Shown here piece by piece: positions 8,185 through 18,204 of a DNA stretch of 64,000 nucleotides. Under the pieces are notes generated by a model. That model worked only from the letters and a program-made list of their open reading frames with translations. It was not told the DNA's origin and searched no databases. A program made the position numbers and the translations under genes. The DNA is from Niastella populi (GTDB lineage: Bacteria; Bacteroidota; Bacteroidia; Chitinophagales; Chitinophagaceae), in contig NZ_LWBP01000123.1 of NCBI RefSeq assembly GCF_002078015.1, positions 1 to 64,000 on the forward strand, in the 5' to 3' direction. How positions within the stretch are numbered: position 1 is the stretch's first letter; each line of letters begins with the position of its first letter.

Positions 8185-9231
8185 ATGAATAGCAGGAAGC
8201 CTGTTCTTAAATTAGCGATTTTATTTATAGCCTCATTTACGATTATCGGCATACTGGCATTCCTTTCAAAAAAATCGATTCCAAAAAAGAATGGATTTGA
8301 AAGGCGCTTCATTTCCACCGCACTGATACCCCGGAAACATATTACATTTCCGGTAAAGCCGGTAAAATTGATCGGCATGCACTCAGGAAAGATTTTTTTC
8401 CAGGAAGAAAAACCCTATGAGATACTAACTACCACACCTTCACTTGACTCACTGCAGGCAATAAAATTGGAATTGCCAGCCAATAGTAACCCGGGCCGAA
8501 GCATTCGTATGTTCATGCAGGGGCATCATTTGTACCTGGCGTGCAGAAATATGCCCGGCATCATCGACTATAACCTGAATACGGGAAGCGTAATCAATCA
8601 TGCGCTGTCAGGTTATTTCAATCAGGAAGCCATGTCATCAACCGATAACTTTATCATAAGGATCAAGGACCGCGTATCGCAAAGCCACCTGTTCGCCAGG
8701 CTCAACCTGAACAAAAAAGACAGCATGAGCGAAGATAACTTCAGCGACAGAAAAACAATCGGCGGATTTGAAACTGCGGGCCTGCTCTATTACGACACCG
8801 CTACACAACAGGCATGTTATAATTATTTTTACCAGAATGGGTTTATTTGCATGGACACAAACCTCAACCTCACACTTAAAGCCAGGACCATAGATACAGT
8901 CACCCACCGTAATATAAAGGTTGCCCGGGTAGCCAATTCGCTCACAATGAAACAACCGCCGCAACGTATAAATTATAACGGTTCTGTAAATGACGGAAAG
9001 CTCTTTTTACAATCTTTGTTAAAAGCCGACAATGAATATGAACTTGACTTCAATGAAAATACCATCATAGATGTATATAGCCTGAAAAACGGCAGCTATA
9101 AAGGAAGCTTTTATATCCCTGCCTATGAAGAAAAAAAAGCGCACCAGTTTCAGGTGGTTAACCAAAAACTGTATGCGCTCTACGGTAAAACGGTAGTGTT
9201 ATATGATCTGGGGTTTATCGCGGATCTCTGA
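8185..9231 (+). CDS. Membrane-anchored hypothetical, propeller-like
   Basis: 348 residues. One N-terminal hydrophobic segment (about 9-27) followed by a long extracytoplasmic part rich in strand motifs such as GKIFFQEEKPYEI, HHLYLACRN and QKLYALYGKTVVLYD, spaced as in six-bladed propeller proteins found beside NVEALA/DUF6520-type peptides. No catalytic motif is visible. Its stop overlaps the convergent TlpA-type gene by 17 bases. Most likely works with the peptide upstream; function unknown. Confidence 0.65.
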   Translation: MNSRKPVLKLAILFIASFTIIGILAFLSKKSIPKKNGFERRFISTALIPRKHITFPVKPVKLIGMHSGKIFFQEEKPYEILTTTPSLDSLQAIKLELPANSNPGRSIRMFMQGHHLYLACRNMPGIIDYNLNTGSVINHALSGYFNQEAMSSTDNFIIRIKDRVSQSHLFARLNLNKKDSMSEDNFSDRKTIGGFETAGLLYYDTATQQACYNYFYQNGFICMDTNLNLTLKARTIDTVTHRNIKVARVANSLTMKQPPQRINYNGSVNDGKLFLQSLLKADNEYELDFNENTIIDVYSLKNGSYKGSFYIPAYEEKKAHQFQVVNQKLYALYGKTVVLYDLGFIADL

Positions 9232-10498
9232 TGACCAGCATTTGAGCCTGCCGGTCTTCATACTGAAGGCTTAATCCGTATTTTTTTAACTCACCATTCA
9301 CAGCATCCACATCATTCATCTGGGCTTTTAAAACTACTGTTATTCTGCCCGACAGGCCGGTTTCATCTAGAAGAATTTTGTCAGACAAAAAATGGCTTAT
9401 ATTATCAACAAGCCTCGGGAATGGCTGATTTACGAGCGTAATACCGCCTACGCTGATCGATGCAGAAGGTTTTACAGACGTATCGGCCAGATGGCGGAAG
9501 TTCTTATCAGCCTTCAGGATCAAACACTTTTGTTTGCGGTATTCCTGGCATGCGCTATAACCAAACAATTGCCGCAGGTCATCACGCATTAAACTCCAGA
9601 TGCTGTCGCGTTTTGCTTCCGGCACAGTGATCTCATAACAAAACGTATTATCGTATTTCCATTTCTCATAATCCTCATTTGGGGGGCATTCGATCTTTTC
9701 CGAACTCGAAGATTCGACAATGGTCCTGTTAAAAGGCACCGGACCTGTAGAGTCGCCATAGGCAAGCTGGTATAAATTCCTGACGGCCATATTATGCGCA
9801 GCGATCCTGTTTCTATATACACCCTTCCGGGAAACATTCATACTGGACCTTACCCCTTTTAAATGCCTCGTAAGAACCGAACCAAAGACCACACTATTAC
9901 TATCTATTTCTTTAGCTATCTCAAGTAATGGCTTTTTATAATCAACAGATATTTTTTTCTCTTTCTCACGAACCATGATCTCTTTTCTGTTTACAAATCC
10001 GGCAATATTCTCGTCGGTAAGTTGTGAACCGTCGGTAATGGCCCTGATGTAACCCTTATCGTCTATCCATACATAAGTGGAAACATCCTTTACCTGAAAA
10101 TATTTTACCATACTTTTGTTTATGGCACAGGGCAGGGACATGGGCTTGTTCCCTTTCTTCCTAATTTCATAAAACTGTTTGGTCTTTGGGTACCCATCGG
10201 TGGCCACTAACAATATTTGCAGGTTGTCGCCGTATCGCTTTTGCCAGTTCTCGAGCTTTGGAAATGCTTTAATGCACGGCAGACAAAATGTGCCCCAGAA
10301 ATCTATGATCACAAATTTCCCTTTCAATTCGGGCAAAGACAGTTTGTCCTTAGGATAATTGAACAGTGTATCGAATGAAAACGCGGGGCACAACTGATTG
10401 ATCAGCGGATCGCCTGTTGTGTTTATATTAACGGTTTGCGCCCTGCCGGTAATGTAAATGAATGACAGAACAAATAAAACAGCAAAACAGCTTTTCAT
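9215..10498 (-). CDS. TlpA-type thioredoxin with DUF3738-like C-terminus
   Basis: 427 residues with a signal peptide (to about residue 20, TGRAQ). The thioredoxin-fold part, residues ~35-170, has the redox motif C72-L-P-C75 in WGTFCLPC. The C-terminal ~130 residues (VNQPFPRLVDNISHFLSD, LDETGLSGRITVVL, LKKYGLSLQYE, MLVIRDPR) match the pattern of the DUF3738/TIGR03435 domain. Such fusions occur beside SusC/SusD genes in Chitinophagaceae. It probably reduces or exchanges disulfides of exported partners. Same strand as susD (102-base gap) and likely the last gene of that operon; its 3' end overlaps the convergent gene by 17 bases. Confidence 0.85.
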   Translation of the reverse strand: MKSCFAVLFVLSFIYITGRAQTVNINTTGDPLINQLCPAFSFDTLFNYPKDKLSLPELKGKFVIIDFWGTFCLPCIKAFPKLENWQKRYGDNLQILLVATDGYPKTKQFYEIRKKGNKPMSLPCAINKSMVKYFQVKDVSTYVWIDDKGYIRAITDGSQLTDENIAGFVNRKEIMVREKEKKISVDYKKPLLEIAKEIDSNSVVFGSVLTRHLKGVRSSMNVSRKGVYRNRIAAHNMAVRNLYQLAYGDSTGPVPFNRTIVESSSSEKIECPPNEDYEKWKYDNTFCYEITVPEAKRDSIWSLMRDDLRQLFGYSACQEYRKQKCLILKADKNFRHLADTSVKPSASISVGGITLVNQPFPRLVDNISHFLSDKILLDETGLSGRITVVLKAQMNDVDAVNGELKKYGLSLQYEDRQAQMLVIRDPR

Positions 10499-10599
10499 AC
10501 TAATGATTTTAACCGGTAGACGCGATAAAATAAAAAACGGGTACGGATATGCTCTGATCTATCTAACGATCTTTATTAAGTATACATCAGCGATGTATA

Positions 10600-11961
10600 T
10601 CATCTGTCGTTTTGAGGCATGCCAGATAAAATAATTACATCGGGCGGAAACGGCAAGGCATACCTGGGGCTGTTAGGCTGCAGGGTATATGTTTGGTTTT
10701 CCACCACCCGGGTCAGAACAATATTAGCGCCTTCACTGTTCAACCGGCGTATATCAGGCCACCGCAAACCGCGGAACAGTGTTTCTTTTCTTCTTTCCTC
10801 CAGTATCAGGTCCAGCGCCTCGCTTGCATTGCCCGCAGTTAATGGAACAAAGGTGCCGGCCTTATACCGTTTTATCAATAAAGCATTGAGATCATCCATA
10901 GCGGCTGTGAAATCTCCCGTGCGGGCCAAACACTCAGCCCGCGTAAGAAAAACTTCGTCTGTAGCAATGCCGGCGAAAAAGATCTGGCCGGTATTGCCGC
11001 CGGTGTAAGTACCAACAAAGCGCACGCCCCCATTGACATTCGACTTGAAAAAAACTTTCTGCCTGAGGTCATTTACGTTATAGCTTTTGTAGAAATTAGA
11101 ATCGATAATTACCGTATTTGCGTAGAAATAATTTGACATGGATGCATGAAATATCACTTCCTTATTCAACCCGGGAACAGGGTATGCCGCATTTGAATTC
11201 AGGGTATTATAATCAATCAGGGAATCATACAATTTTAAACAGGAATCGGCATACGACAAGGCCCGTGGGTAGTCCTGCATTACCAGATAAACCCTTGATA
11301 GCAGTGCGTAAGCCGCCGGTTTGGAAGGCCGCGTTTTATAAAGAGGCGTAACAGGCAGATAATTTACTGCCGTATGCAAATCGTTCAGTATTTGCTGATA
11401 GGTTTCTTCCAAACCGGACCTTACCGACCTGATATTGGGATCAGCATTCAACCGAAGCGGAATGCCCGGCTCGTTTACTGAACCAGCCTTATAAGGCATT
11501 GCATATATCTGCGATACATTAAAAAATGCTTCACCCCTGAAAAAATGCGCACTTCCCTTTACGTTATTCCACGCGGGCGTACCTTTATCCGCTTCCGTCA
11601 CCTTGTCGATATCATCTAATATAACATTCGAACAAAAAACCTGCCGGTATGCGGTATTCCAATTGTTAGGATCGGCGTCTACATCAATATAAATATCTTT
11701 ATCCCATATATAAGTATTTCTCTCTGAAGCTGAATATCCGGCCCACATGGCGCTGCTCACATAATAATTATCGGCACTTTCCTCACCTAATGCCGGACGG
11801 CCATCGTTCATGTAAACCGAATGATCTAACATAGCCTGAAATTCCTTTACTGTAGTAGGTACATCGAGCGACTTGTTCGACTTAGCTTCCATCCAGTCCT
11901 TTTTACAGGAAACACCGATGGTACCTGCAAAAACAAACAATAGTATTTTATATTTAAGCAT
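10600..11961 (-). CDS. SusD/RagB-family outer-membrane lipoprotein
   Basis: Start set at 11961 (MLKYKILLFVFAGTIGVSC), giving a lipobox GVSC; the longer frame reaching 12030 would overlap susC and bury the signal. About 453 residues, with the SusD pattern: N-terminal KDWMEAKSNKSLDVP, TPR-like helices (AHFFRGEAFFNVSQIYAMPY), and near the end EERRKETLFRGLRWPDIRRLN. SusD proteins sit on the cell surface as lids of SusC transporters and bind the substrate. It follows susC directly. The substrate is unknown; the partner TlpA and redox genes do not suggest a specific glycan. Confidence 0.95.
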   Translation of the reverse strand: MLKYKILLFVFAGTIGVSCKKDWMEAKSNKSLDVPTTVKEFQAMLDHSVYMNDGRPALGEESADNYYVSSAMWAGYSASERNTYIWDKDIYIDVDADPNNWNTAYRQVFCSNVILDDIDKVTEADKGTPAWNNVKGSAHFFRGEAFFNVSQIYAMPYKAGSVNEPGIPLRLNADPNIRSVRSGLEETYQQILNDLHTAVNYLPVTPLYKTRPSKPAAYALLSRVYLVMQDYPRALSYADSCLKLYDSLIDYNTLNSNAAYPVPGLNKEVIFHASMSNYFYANTVIIDSNFYKSYNVNDLRQKVFFKSNVNGGVRFVGTYTGGNTGQIFFAGIATDEVFLTRAECLARTGDFTAAMDDLNALLIKRYKAGTFVPLTAGNASEALDLILEERRKETLFRGLRWPDIRRLNSEGANIVLTRVVENQTYTLQPNSPRYALPFPPDVIILSGMPQNDR

Positions 11962-12010
11962 GTGTGTATTTTTTGATTGAAAAAAATCGGGCTGTTGCCA
12001 GGCATTGTTT

Positions 12011-15000
12011 TTAAAAATCAAATTTGGCACCCAGTGTCACGCTGCGGGATGCAGGCAGAAAATTGGCATATGTATTCGGTAGCGCATCGGGATCAATGCC
12101 GTATTTGTTCGCCCGCCATAAAATACCGATGTTATTTATATTACAGTAAACATGAATTCCCTTAAACAGTAGCCGCGCCCATTGTTCTTTATCGAAGTCA
12201 TAGCCGATCACGATATCCTGCAAACGGATATGATCGGCCTTTTGCACCAGTATCTCCGAATTTGCATAAAATGACCTTTCCCTTGAACTGGCCTGGGTTG
12301 GAGCTGCAACAGTATTAGGCAAAGAAGGAACAAATGTCAATTCCTCATCACCCGGCTTCTGCCACCTTTTACCCAAATCGGCATTTGTGCCCCATACATT
12401 CAACATGGCACCATAATCAACTGAAGGCCGCCTGAAAAAATGACCAATTTTATACGTGATGTTTACAGAAACACTCAAGTTTTTCCATGTAAAATCATTT
12501 CTGAATGCCCCCACAAAAGGAGGATTGACAGGCCCATTATAAATCATTCCGGTAAGCGTTGTGCTGGAAGATATTTCAGAATAGCTCTTTGATTTCTGGC
12601 CATCCACGTATCCTAAGGGATCGCCGTTTGCAGGATCTAAGCCCCCCCAGGCATAACTATAAATACTTAAAACAGGACGCCCCTTCAATGGCGCAACAAT
12701 GCTCTGATCTCCACTTCCCTGAGTAACGTATCCGCCTGCAGATGTTGTTTTAAAATATTCTAAAACCTTATCGGTGGCATAGCTGAACAAAAGGTTTGAG
12801 GTCCAGCCGATCAACCTGTTCTTTAATATCTTTCCGGTCAATTGCACATCAACTCCATTCCCTTTGATATTTGCCATATTACCTTTGAATAAAGTAATAC
12901 CGGTTGTTGGGTCCACTGTTGCCTCTCCAATAAGGTCGTTACCTCTTTTAGAAAAGTACTCTATGGTACCCGACAAAACATTTTGTTTCAATGCAAACAC
13001 AACGCCCAGGTTCAACATGCTCACCTTCTCCCATCGCAAATCGGGGTTGGGCGGGTTAACAACCTGCGCCACGGTAGCTTTCGTTATTGCGTTGGTACCA
13101 AACCGTATGGTGGTATAGGCAGTAAGGTCTTTATTGATATTTCCATTATAGCCATATGTAGCGCGCAACGCCAGTTGATCGATGATACCGCTGCGGAAAA
13201 ATTCCTCGCGTGAAATATTCCATTTAAAACCAGCCGACCATAACGGCAGAATACGCTGATTGGCTTTTATGCCGAAAAAATTAGTATTGTCAAAACGCCC
13301 GCTGGCCGAAAAAACGTACCGGTCGTTGAAAGTATACGAACCATTTGCGTAATACGACAGGAACCTGTCGAGAAAACCGGTCACCTCACGCGGATAGGGA
13401 ATCGTTGCAGCAGAAGTTGAGGCATTGTTGGGATTGGTTTGAAACCTGGTAACAAAATCTATTGGCTGGCTGATCGCCGACTCATCATCATAACCATATA
13501 AACGGGACTGGCTTCCCTTTTGTTCCAGTTGCTTTACCTCGAAGCCACCAATCACGTTTACCCGATGCCGTTGCCACGCCTGGTTAAAGTTCAACTGCAC
13601 CCTGCCGGTATGCCCATCCAGCTCTGAGATCCCTTCATCGAGAATGTCGCCAAAAGGTACCGGATAAGTAACCGGGCCGGCCGGATTATAATACTGATTT
13701 ACCAAACTTCTTACAAAATAGGTTTCCTTGGGTGATAAACTGCTGGCTTTCCGGTATTGCTTTTCATATTGATATTTCAATTCAACATTAAAGCTGGTGG
13801 AAAACGTTTTCCTGATCTCAAGACTGGCCCGGTTATAATTCTGACGGGTAACGTTATTGGCCATATTGAGCTCATCGAGCGGCCTGTACTGCCAATCTAA
13901 AAATCCCTGGCTTTCCTTTTCCTCCTTATACGTTTGCCTATAACCATAATTTATTGGAACGGCATTCCCATTTTCATCAACGAGCCGGGCATAGGGATAA
14001 ATCCTTTTTAAGGTTGTATGAACCAGGTCGTTTATTCCCGGATTATTATTCACAAATTTCGTGTTGGTATATAACAGGCCGGCATTAACATCTACGTTTT
14101 TAAAAGGCGTAAACTGGTTCGATGCGTTTATCGAAAAACGGTCGAAGCTATTCCTTACGTAACTGCTTTGGTCTTTATCGTAACTTATTGCAACAAAGTA
14201 CCTGCTTTTATTTCCGCCACCCGATACGGTCAGTGCATTCTGGGCTAAAACACTATTTCTTAAAAAATACTTTGAATACTGATCTTTATAACTATTTGCT
14301 TTCAGCGCCTCGATTCTCTGGTCGGCTTCACCTGCAGGTATCAAACCATCTCTTTTTGCAATTAAAAGCTCCACTACCGGCGTTAACGGTGTTTTAAACA
14401 AGCTCGACTCCTGTGCCGTATACCACTTCCTGGAAAAGAATTCCTTTTCTACTTCAATATAGTCTTCAGATGAGGCTAACGGCAAATACCCCAGGTCGGG
14501 TTTCTCCCCTATTGTTACATTGGTATTGAACTGGGTTTGCGGAGGCTGGTTCAGGTTACCTCTTTTTGTTGTAATTACAATTACGCCGTTGGCGGCACGC
14601 ACACCATATATAGACGCGGCAGCAGCATCTCTTAAAACGGTTATTGACTCAATGGTATTGGGGTTAAGATTATTGATATCGCCATCGTATGGAAAATTAT
14701 CGAGTATGATCAGCGGGGTGGCATTTGCAAGAATGGTGCTTCGGCCACGGATGTTCAATGTAGGCTGATCGGTTTTGCTGCTCCGGTAAAAAGCAACGCC
14801 ACTGGCTACGCCTTCCATACGCGATAATACATCCAAAGAAACACCGCGGTTCAATAGTTTATTGTCGATGGTAACAAAGGAACCTGTAGCCCTTTCCTTC
14901 GGGATCTGTTGATAACCGGTAAATACCGATACGGATACACTGGCCATTTCACTTACCGCCAGTTCAAGCTGTATCGATACATTGGTTTTTCCATCGAGTT

Positions 15001-15622
15001 TGAACGTCTTGGTTTCAAAGCCCAGGTAAGAGATCTCGATAGTGGCATTTTCTTCTACGCCCCGTAATATAAAAAAGCCGCCATCATTGGTAATTCCGCC
15101 AATAGCGGTACCTCTTACTTTTACATTGGCGCCAACAAGCGGTTCTCCTTTATGGTTCAGCACCCTGCCATTCACTTCTATCGGCGGTGGTGTTATCTTC
15201 TTCCGGTTTTGCGGTTCTTCTGCCGCTTCTCCGGTCTTTGAAATAATTACCGTTTTATTTTCTATAAGATAGCCGAGCGGCTGTCCCTTTAAAGCAAGTT
15301 TTAATACGTCTTCCAGTGCGGCGTCCCTTACATCGAGACTGACCTTTCTTGCGTCTTTGATAACATCATCGGTGTACAGGAATACATACCCGGTTTGTTT
15401 TTTTATGGCCGTGAATACTTTTTCAAGCAAAATGTTCTTACCTGAAAAAGTAACGGTCTGGGAAATACCTTCCGCCTGCACCTGAAGTAAGGATATGGTT
15501 AAAATGATTGCCGTTAATTTCATAATTCGTAAGGTTTGTTTTCCTACGAGGGTTTTTGAGCAGTTAATGGTTATGCCGGCAGTATAATAAATTACTGCCT
15601 GCAGGTAATTGCGAAAATGCAT
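12011..15622 (-). CDS. SusC/RagA-family TonB-dependent transporter
   Basis: 1203 residues from the first Met; an internal start MKLTAIILTISLLQVQA (Met34, 15523) directly provides the signal peptide, but extended N-termini ending RIMKLTA are common in related proteins, so the longer form is kept. Domains in order: STN (secretin/TonB short N-terminal, ~60-110), which receives sigma/anti-sigma signalling; carboxypeptidase-like regulatory domain (~150-230); TonB plug with the SusC signature (LNIRGRSTI..., AAAASIYGVRAANGVIVITT); then a large beta-barrel ending in ...SVTLGAKFDF. Imports a substrate captured by SusD. The STN domain and upstream FecR/sigma genes indicate trans-envelope regulation. 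Confidence 0.95.
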   Translation of the reverse strand: MHFRNYLQAVIYYTAGITINCSKTLVGKQTLRIMKLTAIILTISLLQVQAEGISQTVTFSGKNILLEKVFTAIKKQTGYVFLYTDDVIKDARKVSLDVRDAALEDVLKLALKGQPLGYLIENKTVIISKTGEAAEEPQNRKKITPPPIEVNGRVLNHKGEPLVGANVKVRGTAIGGITNDGGFFILRGVEENATIEISYLGFETKTFKLDGKTNVSIQLELAVSEMASVSVSVFTGYQQIPKERATGSFVTIDNKLLNRGVSLDVLSRMEGVASGVAFYRSSKTDQPTLNIRGRSTILANATPLIILDNFPYDGDINNLNPNTIESITVLRDAAAASIYGVRAANGVIVITTKRGNLNQPPQTQFNTNVTIGEKPDLGYLPLASSEDYIEVEKEFFSRKWYTAQESSLFKTPLTPVVELLIAKRDGLIPAGEADQRIEALKANSYKDQYSKYFLRNSVLAQNALTVSGGGNKSRYFVAISYDKDQSSYVRNSFDRFSINASNQFTPFKNVDVNAGLLYTNTKFVNNNPGINDLVHTTLKRIYPYARLVDENGNAVPINYGYRQTYKEEKESQGFLDWQYRPLDELNMANNVTRQNYNRASLEIRKTFSTSFNVELKYQYEKQYRKASSLSPKETYFVRSLVNQYYNPAGPVTYPVPFGDILDEGISELDGHTGRVQLNFNQAWQRHRVNVIGGFEVKQLEQKGSQSRLYGYDDESAISQPIDFVTRFQTNPNNASTSAATIPYPREVTGFLDRFLSYYANGSYTFNDRYVFSASGRFDNTNFFGIKANQRILPLWSAGFKWNISREEFFRSGIIDQLALRATYGYNGNINKDLTAYTTIRFGTNAITKATVAQVVNPPNPDLRWEKVSMLNLGVVFALKQNVLSGTIEYFSKRGNDLIGEATVDPTTGITLFKGNMANIKGNGVDVQLTGKILKNRLIGWTSNLLFSYATDKVLEYFKTTSAGGYVTQGSGDQSIVAPLKGRPVLSIYSYAWGGLDPANGDPLGYVDGQKSKSYSEISSSTTLTGMIYNGPVNPPFVGAFRNDFTWKNLSVSVNITYKIGHFFRRPSVDYGAMLNVWGTNADLGKRWQKPGDEELTFVPSLPNTVAAPTQASSRERSFYANSEILVQKADHIRLQDIVIGYDFDKEQWARLLFKGIHVYCNINNIGILWRANKYGIDPDALPNTYANFLPASRSVTLGAKFDF

Positions 15623-15900
15623 ACCTTAGTAATTGAAAGGTTGAATAATAAAATACCTAACAGTGTTATTATTGGCCTTTTTACACCGGTGCGTCCACGA
15701 AACGTACCGGTTTTTTTATGGCCTGAGGGAGGAGATTACGGAATCTGCGTATTACAGATCGTGTGGTAAACCGAAGCGGTTTGGATGTTTAAATGGTTCA
15801 TATGGTTTTAGATTTAATATGGTATTTAGGTCAGTTTTGGATTTAGTGATTAGTGCTTGAGAAATGGTCAAATGAGAAAATAAAATCAGGTATGGTATAG

Positions 15901-17148
15901 TTAATTTGAATCTTTGTTCCGGCTTTTAGCATCTTTCGGCGCTTCTACGATCAGTTTCCTTGCCGCCACATCAACACGGAAATGAACACCTGTTGTATAT
16001 TCAAGGGCACGCAGTACCTGCGACAACATTAGTCCTCTTTCCATTTCACCAATAAACAGCTTTGTGGGTTTGGCGCCTTCGTACACAACTTCCACGTTGT
16101 ACCATTTTGCCAACTGGCGCATAACAACGGTAATATCACTTTTCGAGAAGTAAAAACGGCCGTTCTTCCAGGCGGTTACGGCTTCTATATTGGCATCGGG
16201 TTTCACTTTGGTAACGCCATTGCTTACCTGTGCCTGCTGGCCCGGTTCAAGCAGTGTTTCTACATTGGCGTGCTTTATCTTAACCGAGCCTTCAACCAAT
16301 GTAGTTTTTATAATTGCTTCATCATCGTATGCATGGATATTGAAATGTGTTCCCAAAACCTGAACATCCATTTCATTTTCTTTGCGGCCCGATACGTGAA
16401 CGATAAAGGGTTTATTTTTATCGGGAGCCACTTCAAAATATACTTCACCGGTAACTTCCACTTTTCTTTCATTGCCGGCAAAAGCCACCGGGTATCTTAT
16501 GGTAGCGCCGGCATTTAGCCATACTTTACTGCCATCGGCCATCACCATGGCATAGGTTTCGCCATTGGCCGTGGTCAATGTATTATAAATCAATTCAGCC
16601 GGCTGGTCTTTTTGCTGGTATTTCAGGATGCCTTTTCCATTTAAAACAACGGTTCCGCCCTGCTGTGCCAGCTGACCAATGGCAGTACTATCAAGCACCA
16701 GCTTGCTGCCATCGGCCAGGGTTAACAGGGCGGTTGTTTGTCCAGGTGCAATATCATGCAGAGATACCGTTGCTGCCTTGTCCTTTGGCAATACATTGTC
16801 ACCTTGATTCGGCGTTCTAAACCAGTAAAAAGCAGCAGCAGCCAGTACAAGTACCGCTGCTGCCGAGGTTGCTACATCCCTAAACAACTTCCATTGCCTT
16901 TTCCTTATTATTATGCGCTTTCCATTAGCCAGTTTTTGTTCAAAGTAAGCCTTATCGCCCCCAACGTCTACCCTATGCGCCTCTATCAGCCTTTCGAGCA
17001 TATAATCTTTATTGCTCCATTTCTCGAACCACCTGCGGTTGTCTTCGTCGGTAAGCCATTCTTCAAAGATCACGGCCTCCGCTGAATTAAGGTCTTCTTC
17101 GGAGATCGCTTTTAAGATGATACCATTTATAAGGCTATTGTCGGTCAT
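15901..17148 (-). CDS. FecR-family anti-sigma factor
   Basis: 415 residues. N-terminal ~80 residues cytoplasmic with the FecR pattern (FEEWLTDEDNRRWFEKW), a single membrane segment about 90-107, then a periplasmic FecR domain (GSKVWLNAGATIRYPVAF, VTGEVYFEVAPDKNKPFIV) and a C-terminal DUF4974 domain (KNGRFYFSKSDITVVMRQLA). It senses the STN domain of the nearby SusC and controls the ECF sigma encoded upstream (17455). The 306-base gap to the sigma gene contains a possible promoter, so the two may be transcribed separately. Confidence 0.93.
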   Translation of the reverse strand: MTDNSLINGIILKAISEEDLNSAEAVIFEEWLTDEDNRRWFEKWSNKDYMLERLIEAHRVDVGGDKAYFEQKLANGKRIIIRKRQWKLFRDVATSAAAVLVLAAAAFYWFRTPNQGDNVLPKDKAATVSLHDIAPGQTTALLTLADGSKLVLDSTAIGQLAQQGGTVVLNGKGILKYQQKDQPAELIYNTLTTANGETYAMVMADGSKVWLNAGATIRYPVAFAGNERKVEVTGEVYFEVAPDKNKPFIVHVSGRKENEMDVQVLGTHFNIHAYDDEAIIKTTLVEGSVKIKHANVETLLEPGQQAQVSNGVTKVKPDANIEAVTAWKNGRFYFSKSDITVVMRQLAKWYNVEVVYEGAKPTKLFIGEMERGLMLSQVLRALEYTTGVHFRVDVAARKLIVEAPKDAKSRNKDSN

Positions 17149-17454
17149 TACTCCTGCTTTGCCGGTGATAATTAAACCCCCGTAGGTGATTAAAACGCTT
17201 CATGTTCTGGCTATCGGCTATATGAATACGGACGGACAAAATTTTTGTACCAGTGACCAACAGAAATTTCTTAACTTTTTTTTAGCGGGGCAACATACAT
17301 ATGAGATAAAAAAGAAGAGCGTGAAAACGGGAGCAGTCGATATTCCTGATTAGAAATATATTGCATATTTGCGTACACAAAACACTATCAATTTACGCAT
17401 GAGCGGCAGGTATATGTCAAAACCCGACGTAACGCATTGGAATAGATGATTTTT
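17149..17454 (-). promoter_or_regulatory. fecR upstream region with candidate promoter
   Basis: Gap between the sigma gene and fecR. On the minus strand TTTG (17378-17381) and TATATTTC (17353-17360), 17 bases apart, approximate the Bacteroidota TTTG / TAnnTTTG promoter. An A/T-rich tract nearer fecR has imperfect dyads (AAATTT...AAAATTT). No ORF of note. Confidence 0.35.
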
Positions 17455-18042
17455 TTAATTACAGGCCGACATGAAGAACAACAGGGAGAGAAAGATGAGT
17501 ACCACCATTTGTTCTACACCGAGGGTGAGCCTGATGGCTTTCATTGCAGCAGCATTGGTGTTGCGAATTGTGTTTTCAGATAAATTGAGCATTTGTGCTA
17601 CTTCCGTTCTGCTATAGCCATCGAGATAAGTAAGCTTGAACACCTGCTGCATTCGCTCGGGCAGTTGATTTATACGTTCATATAATATCTGAACCAGTTC
17701 GGCCTCCTGGTATCTTCGTTCAATGCCGTTCTCGCTGACGGTGCCCGACTTAAGGAGATGATTTTCTATTTTATTTCTGAGCTTGTTCTTTCGTAAGTGA
17801 TCTATACAGGCATTCTTTATAACGGTATAGAAGTATACCTGTAGATGAACCATGTTGGCGAAATTGTTCTGCTGCGCCCAAAGTTTGATAAATGATTCGG
17901 TTACAATATCCCGGGCTTCTTCCGTATCATCGATCAGGCTTTTTGCGAATAAAAATAATTTTCTATATAGCTTATCATACAACTCGTTATACACGGTGGG
18001 ATCCTTGTCCATGATTCGCTGCATAATCTGCTCATCTGTCAT
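17455..18042 (-). CDS. ECF RNA polymerase sigma factor
   Basis: 195 residues. Region 2 (NELYDKLYRKLFLFAKSLI, ARDIVTESFIKLW) and region 4 (INQLPERMQQVFKLTYLDG, EVAQMLNLSENTIRN) are clear; there is no region 1.1 or 3, as in ECF factors. The C-terminus is unusually hydrophobic (VVLIFLSLLFFMSACN), as in many Bacteroidota FecI-like sigmas. Directs transcription of the SusC/SusD genes when released by FecR (inferred from order and family). Confidence 0.95.
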   Translation of the reverse strand: MTDEQIMQRIMDKDPTVYNELYDKLYRKLFLFAKSLIDDTEEARDIVTESFIKLWAQQNNFANMVHLQVYFYTVIKNACIDHLRKNKLRNKIENHLLKSGTVSENGIERRYQEAELVQILYERINQLPERMQQVFKLTYLDGYSRTEVAQMLNLSENTIRNTNAAAMKAIRLTLGVEQMVVLIFLSLLFFMSACN

Positions 18043-18204
18043 ATAAATACAGGATGGTTTACAAATCAGAGAAATAAGGTTTCACGGTAACTGGCCCAAG
18101 TTATAAATAGCCCACCTTATAAGCAAAAAAATTATTTCATCCGCGTTTAATATATATCGGTTAAGGATGATGTTATAGTTAGCAATTTGATCATGATCAA
18201 CTTT

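Noticed and set aside
15663-15860. 65-codon plus-strand ORF between susC and fecR
   Set aside because: No recognisable motif, signal peptide or membrane segment, and it runs against the local operon; treated as noncoding.
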